A stretch of 7,764 bases of DNA from Halomonas sp. (GTDB taxonomy: Bacteria > Pseudomonadota > Gammaproteobacteria > Pseudomonadales > Halomonadaceae). Position numbers and translations under genes: made by a program. Under the pieces are notes generated by a model that was given only the letters and a program-made list of their open reading frames with translations, did not search any database and had not been told where the DNA came from. Where the stretch lies: assembly GCA_003560175.1 (NCBI GenBank), contig PWIZ01000225.1, positions 1-7,764 of the forward strand, read 5' to 3'. This document shows positions 5,146-7,764 of this stretch, piece after piece. Within the stretch, counting starts at the first letter, position 1. Every line of letters begins with the position of its first letter.

Positions 5146-7713
5146 TCAGCTGCGCGGTCGCTGGTTCTCGGGATCCAGGAGAGCGCGATAGCCCACCGCC
5201 GCCACCCGCATCGGATAGTGCTCGCCGAAGTACTCCAGCAGCAGGGTGCGCCCCGCCTCGGCGTAGGACGCGGGCAGGTAGGCCAGGGCGATGTTGCACT
5301 CGAGGCTCGGCCCGTAGGCGATGCTGGTGACGTAGGAGCGCCTGCCGAGCACGTCCACCGGCACCTCGCCGCTGGCCGGGTCGAGCAGCGGCGACTGCCC
5401 CACCGGGAAGCGCGGCATGCCTGAGGCGTCGCGGTGCTCCTCCATCACCAGGGTGCAGAGGCGGGCCGGCTGACGCTGCCGTTCGCGCTGTTCCAGGTAG
5501 GCGGCCTTGCCGTGGAAGTCGGCCTCCTTCACCTTGGGCCGGGCCAGGCCCGCCTCATAGAGGTTGTAGTCGGTGAGCAGGTCGACGTTCTGCAGTCGCA
5601 GGCTCTTCTCCAGGCGGCGGCTGTTGGCGTAGGTCTCGATGCCCACCGGGATCACCCCGGCCTCGAAGAGCCGGTCCCAGAGCGCCAGGCCGTAGCTGAA
5701 GGGCACGGTGAGCTCCCAGCCCTGTTCGCCCACGTAGGAGATGCGAAAGGCCCACACTGGCAGGCCCTGAATGCGCAGTTCCCGGGCACTGGCGAAGGGG
5801 AAGCGTTCTTCTTCCAGCACCTCGGGATCATCGGCGAGCCGATGCAGGGTACGCCGGGCGCTGGGCCCCCAGAGCCCCAGGGTGGCCAGGCTGTCGGTGC
5901 GATCCTCCAGGTGCCAGCGGGTCAGGCCGAACGCCTCGGCGCGGCGGGTGATCCACATCAGGTCGCGGTAGCCGGTGTCGCCGCCGCAGATCACCCGCCA
6001 GGCATCCACGGCCAGGCGCACGATGGTGAGGTCCGAATACACCCCGCCGAAGGCATCAAGGAAGTGGGTATAGACCCCCTTGCCGAGAGGAGTATCGCCG
6101 CCCACCTTGGCCACCGAGAGTCGCTCCAGCAGCGCCTCGGCGTCGCGTCCCGAGATATCGAAGATGGCGAAGTGGGAGAGGTTGATCATCCCCACGTCGT
6201 CGCTCAGGGCCAGCTGTTCGGCATTGGATACCCGCCAGAAGTGGCGGGCATCCCATTCGCTGGGCCTCTCGGGCACCCGTTCAAGATAGGACGCCAGCCG
6301 CGCCTCGTTGGTGGCGTAGCCGTGGGCCCGCTCCCAGCCCGCCGCCTCCATGAAGTACCCCCCCAGCTCCTTTTCCCGAGGCCAGAAGGGGCCGCGGCGC
6401 AAGTCACGGCCGCTCTCGAAGGGCTCGCGCGGGTGCACCGGCGGGTCATAGATCTTCTGGGCGATCTCCCGGCAGCGGCCGATGGCGTGGTGGGGCGTCT
6501 TCTGCACCGGATAGAAGCGGGCGATGTCGATGCCGCAGGGGTCGAGCTCGGGACGGCCCTGGGTCAGCCAGTCGGCCAGCACCTTGCCCATGCCCGGGCC
6601 ATCCTTGACCCACACCGCCTCGCACACCCAGAGACCGCGGGTCTCCGGCGCCTCGCCAACCAGGGAGCCGCCGTCCGGGGTGACGGAGAGCAGGCCGTTG
6701 AAGGAGTGCTTCTCGTCCCAGCCCAGTTCGCCGAGCAGGGGCGTCAACTCGATGGCCCGCTCGAAGGCCTCGGCCACCTGGTCGGCCTCCAGCTCGCGCA
6801 TGGAGGGGGAGAGCCGTGCCTGCTCCCGGGAGAGGATGTCGCGGGGATGGACCAGCCGCGGCGCGCTGGCCTCGTAATAGCCCCATTCCAGTTTTCCCCC
6901 TTCGGTGGAGGCGGGGTCCCCGGTGTCGCGCATGTAGGCGGAGTTGCCCTGGTCGCGCAGCAGTGGGTAGCCGATCTCCTTGCCGCTGCCGGCGAAGGCC
7001 TCGAAGGGGCCGAAGAACATCAGCGGATGTTCCACCGGCATCAGCGGCAGCGCCACCCCCGCCGTGGCCGCGGGCAGCGGTCCCCAGATGCCGGCGGTGA
7101 GGATCACCACGGGGGTGGCGATATAGCCCTTGGGCGTCTCGACGCCGCATACCCGGCCGGCCTGGACGTCGATATTCACGGCCGGCGTCTCCGGGAAGAC
7201 GCTCAGGTGGCCGCTCGCCACGGCGCGCTCGACCAGGACCCCGGCGACCCGCTGGGAGCGCGGCACCACCAGGCCGGCGTCGGGGTCCCACAGGCCGCCC
7301 AGGATCCGCTCGCGATCGAGCAGCGGGAAGCGTTCCACCACCTCGTCGGCGTCGATCATGCGGGCGCGGGTGCCGAAGGCCTTGCCCGAGGCCACCTTGC
7401 GCTGAAGCTCCGCGAGGCGGGCATCGTCACCGACCCGGGCGATCTCCAGGCCGCCCACCCGATGGTAGTGGCCCAGGGCCTCGTAGAAGCGGCGGCTGTA
7501 GGTGGTGGTGTAGCAGGTCAGGCGGTCGTGGGACGTCATGTAGCAGAAGTCGGAGGCGTGGGCGGTGGAGCCGACATCCGTGGGGATGGCGGCGCCGTCG
7601 AGGCCGACCAGATCGCGCCAGCCCTGCTCGATCAGATGGTGTGCCACCGAGGCGCCCACGATGCCGCCCTGGCCGATGATCACCGCCGCTGCCTGAGTGG
7701 GAAGGGTCGCCAT
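5146..7713 (-). CDS. Dimethylglycine/sarcosine dehydrogenase-type flavoenzyme, folate-dependent
   Basis: A complete 855-residue protein with the architecture of dimethylglycine dehydrogenase: an FAD-binding DAO half (about 8-385), a short central linker domain (about 385-440), a GcvT-like tetrahydrofolate-binding domain (about 455-735) and a GcvT C-terminal barrel (about 745-845). The N-terminal nucleotide loop reads GQGGIVG (14-20). GSTAH (48-52) places a His where family members hold FAD covalently. KDGPGMGKVLADW (370-382) closes the FAD domain. In the folate half, GGVYSDLTIV (556-565) and YVGEQGWEL (660-668) match GcvT signatures, with D561 at the conserved acidic position. Family knowledge: the enzyme oxidises an N-methyl group of dimethylglycine (or sarcosine) and the folate domain captures it as 5,10-methylene-THF; bacterial homologues may pass electrons to oxygen or a carrier. 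No signal peptide, so cytoplasmic. The start has AGGAGG 5 nt upstream. The gbdR-like neighbour and fhs fit methyl-group catabolism. The exact methylamine substrate cannot be read from sequence. Confidence 0.86.
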   Translation of the reverse strand: MATLPTQAAAVIIGQGGIVGASVAHHLIEQGWRDLVGLDGAAIPTDVGSTAHASDFCYMTSHDRLTCYTTTYSRRFYEALGHYHRVGGLEIARVGDDARLAELQRKVASGKAFGTRARMIDADEVVERFPLLDRERILGGLWDPDAGLVVPRSQRVAGVLVERAVASGHLSVFPETPAVNIDVQAGRVCGVETPKGYIATPVVILTAGIWGPLPAATAGVALPLMPVEHPLMFFGPFEAFAGSGKEIGYPLLRDQGNSAYMRDTGDPASTEGGKLEWGYYEASAPRLVHPRDILSREQARLSPSMRELEADQVAEAFERAIELTPLLGELGWDEKHSFNGLLSVTPDGGSLVGEAPETRGLWVCEAVWVKDGPGMGKVLADWLTQGRPELDPCGIDIARFYPVQKTPHHAIGRCREIAQKIYDPPVHPREPFESGRDLRRGPFWPREKELGGYFMEAAGWERAHGYATNEARLASYLERVPERPSEWDARHFWRVSNAEQLALSDDVGMINLSHFAIFDISGRDAEALLERLSVAKVGGDTPLGKGVYTHFLDAFGGVYSDLTIVRLAVDAWRVICGGDTGYRDLMWITRRAEAFGLTRWHLEDRTDSLATLGLWGPSARRTLHRLADDPEVLEEERFPFASARELRIQGLPVWAFRISYVGEQGWELTVPFSYGLALWDRLFEAGVIPVGIETYANSRRLEKSLRLQNVDLLTDYNLYEAGLARPKVKEADFHGKAAYLEQRERQRQPARLCTLVMEEHRDASGMPRFPVGQSPLLDPASGEVPVDVLGRRSYVTSIAYGPSLECNIALAYLPASYAEAGRTLLLEYFGEHYPMRVAAVGYRALLDPENQRPRS

Positions 7714-7718
7714 GCTTG

Positions 7719-7724
7719 CCTCCT
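7719..7724 (-). promoter_or_regulatory. Ribosome binding site of the flavoenzyme gene
   Basis: On the minus strand a perfect AGGAGG stands 5 nt before the ATG at 7713, fixing the start so that the FAD-binding loop begins at residue 14, the usual place. Confidence 0.75.
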
Positions 7725-7753
7725 GGGGTCACTGCGGGTGGGCCTCTGGGTAC

Positions 7754-7759
7754 AGCATA
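7754..7759 (-). promoter_or_regulatory. Possible -10 element upstream of the flavoenzyme gene
   Basis: TATGCT on the minus strand matches the -10 consensus at 4 of 6 bases and sits about 40 nt before the start codon. The matching -35 would lie beyond the window edge, so the call cannot be completed. Confidence 0.25.
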
Positions 7760-7764
7760 GGTAG

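Noticed and set aside
5131..5179. Direct repeat GATCCAGG at 5132 and 5172 around the gbdR-like/flavoenzyme junction
   Set aside because: Eight bases, mostly within coding sequence, with no target-site or attachment-site context; likely chance.
5434..7764. A 776-codon open frame on the plus strand opposite the flavoenzyme gene
   Set aside because: Its translation is low-complexity (rich in G, A, H, Q, V) with no recognisable domain, and it is open because GC-rich codon use on the real strand leaves few stops. The minus-strand frame carries clear FAD and GcvT motifs.
7714..7764. Resemblance of the flavoenzyme leader (GCAGTGAC on the minus strand) to the GCAGCGTGAC of the intergenic repeat
   Set aside because: The match needs a 2-base gap, only one copy is present and the upstream part is cut by the window edge, so it is too weak to call a shared operator.

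Overview
This is a GC-rich window of dense bacterial chromosome carrying five protein genes, four complete and one cut by the left edge. All five are ordinary-looking metabolic or regulatory genes. There is no sign of a mobile element, CRISPR array, RNA gene or pseudogene. The base composition, a GlnA-like/PuuB polyamine pair and a GbdR-type AraC regulator fit a gammaproteobacterium. A Halomonas-like halophile is my best guess, but this is inference from protein style rather than from a marker gene.

Layout. Left (1-2131, + strand): the 3' two thirds of a gamma-glutamylputrescine synthetase gene (puuA type) followed after 38 bp by a gamma-glutamylputrescine oxidoreductase gene (puuB type), probably one operon for putrescine breakdown. 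Centre-left (2134-3882, - strand): formate--tetrahydrofolate ligase (fhs), converging on puuB with only 2 bp between the stop codons. Centre (3883-4110): a 228-bp divergent intergenic region, the only sizeable non-coding stretch. It holds a 21-bp-phased direct repeat, an imperfect palindrome and a perfect TTGACA hexamer. Centre-right (4111-5133, + strand): a GlxA/GbdR-family regulator with a DJ-1/PfpI-like sensor domain and an AraC helix-turn-helix domain. Right (5146-7713, - strand): an 855-residue dimethylglycine/sarcosine dehydrogenase-type flavoenzyme with a C-terminal tetrahydrofolate-binding (GcvT-like) half, converging on the regulator with 12 bp between stops.

How the genes may work together. 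The right three genes make a plausible one-carbon module. The flavoenzyme would remove an N-methyl group from dimethylglycine or sarcosine and load it on tetrahydrofolate. Fhs interconverts 10-formyl-tetrahydrofolate with formate and ATP. The GbdR-like protein belongs to a family that senses betaine-derived methylamines. The left pair belongs to polyamine catabolism and is probably a separate unit. I found no clearly undescribed system. The most useful leads are the regulatory sequences between fhs and the regulator, and the altered glycine motif of the flavoenzyme.
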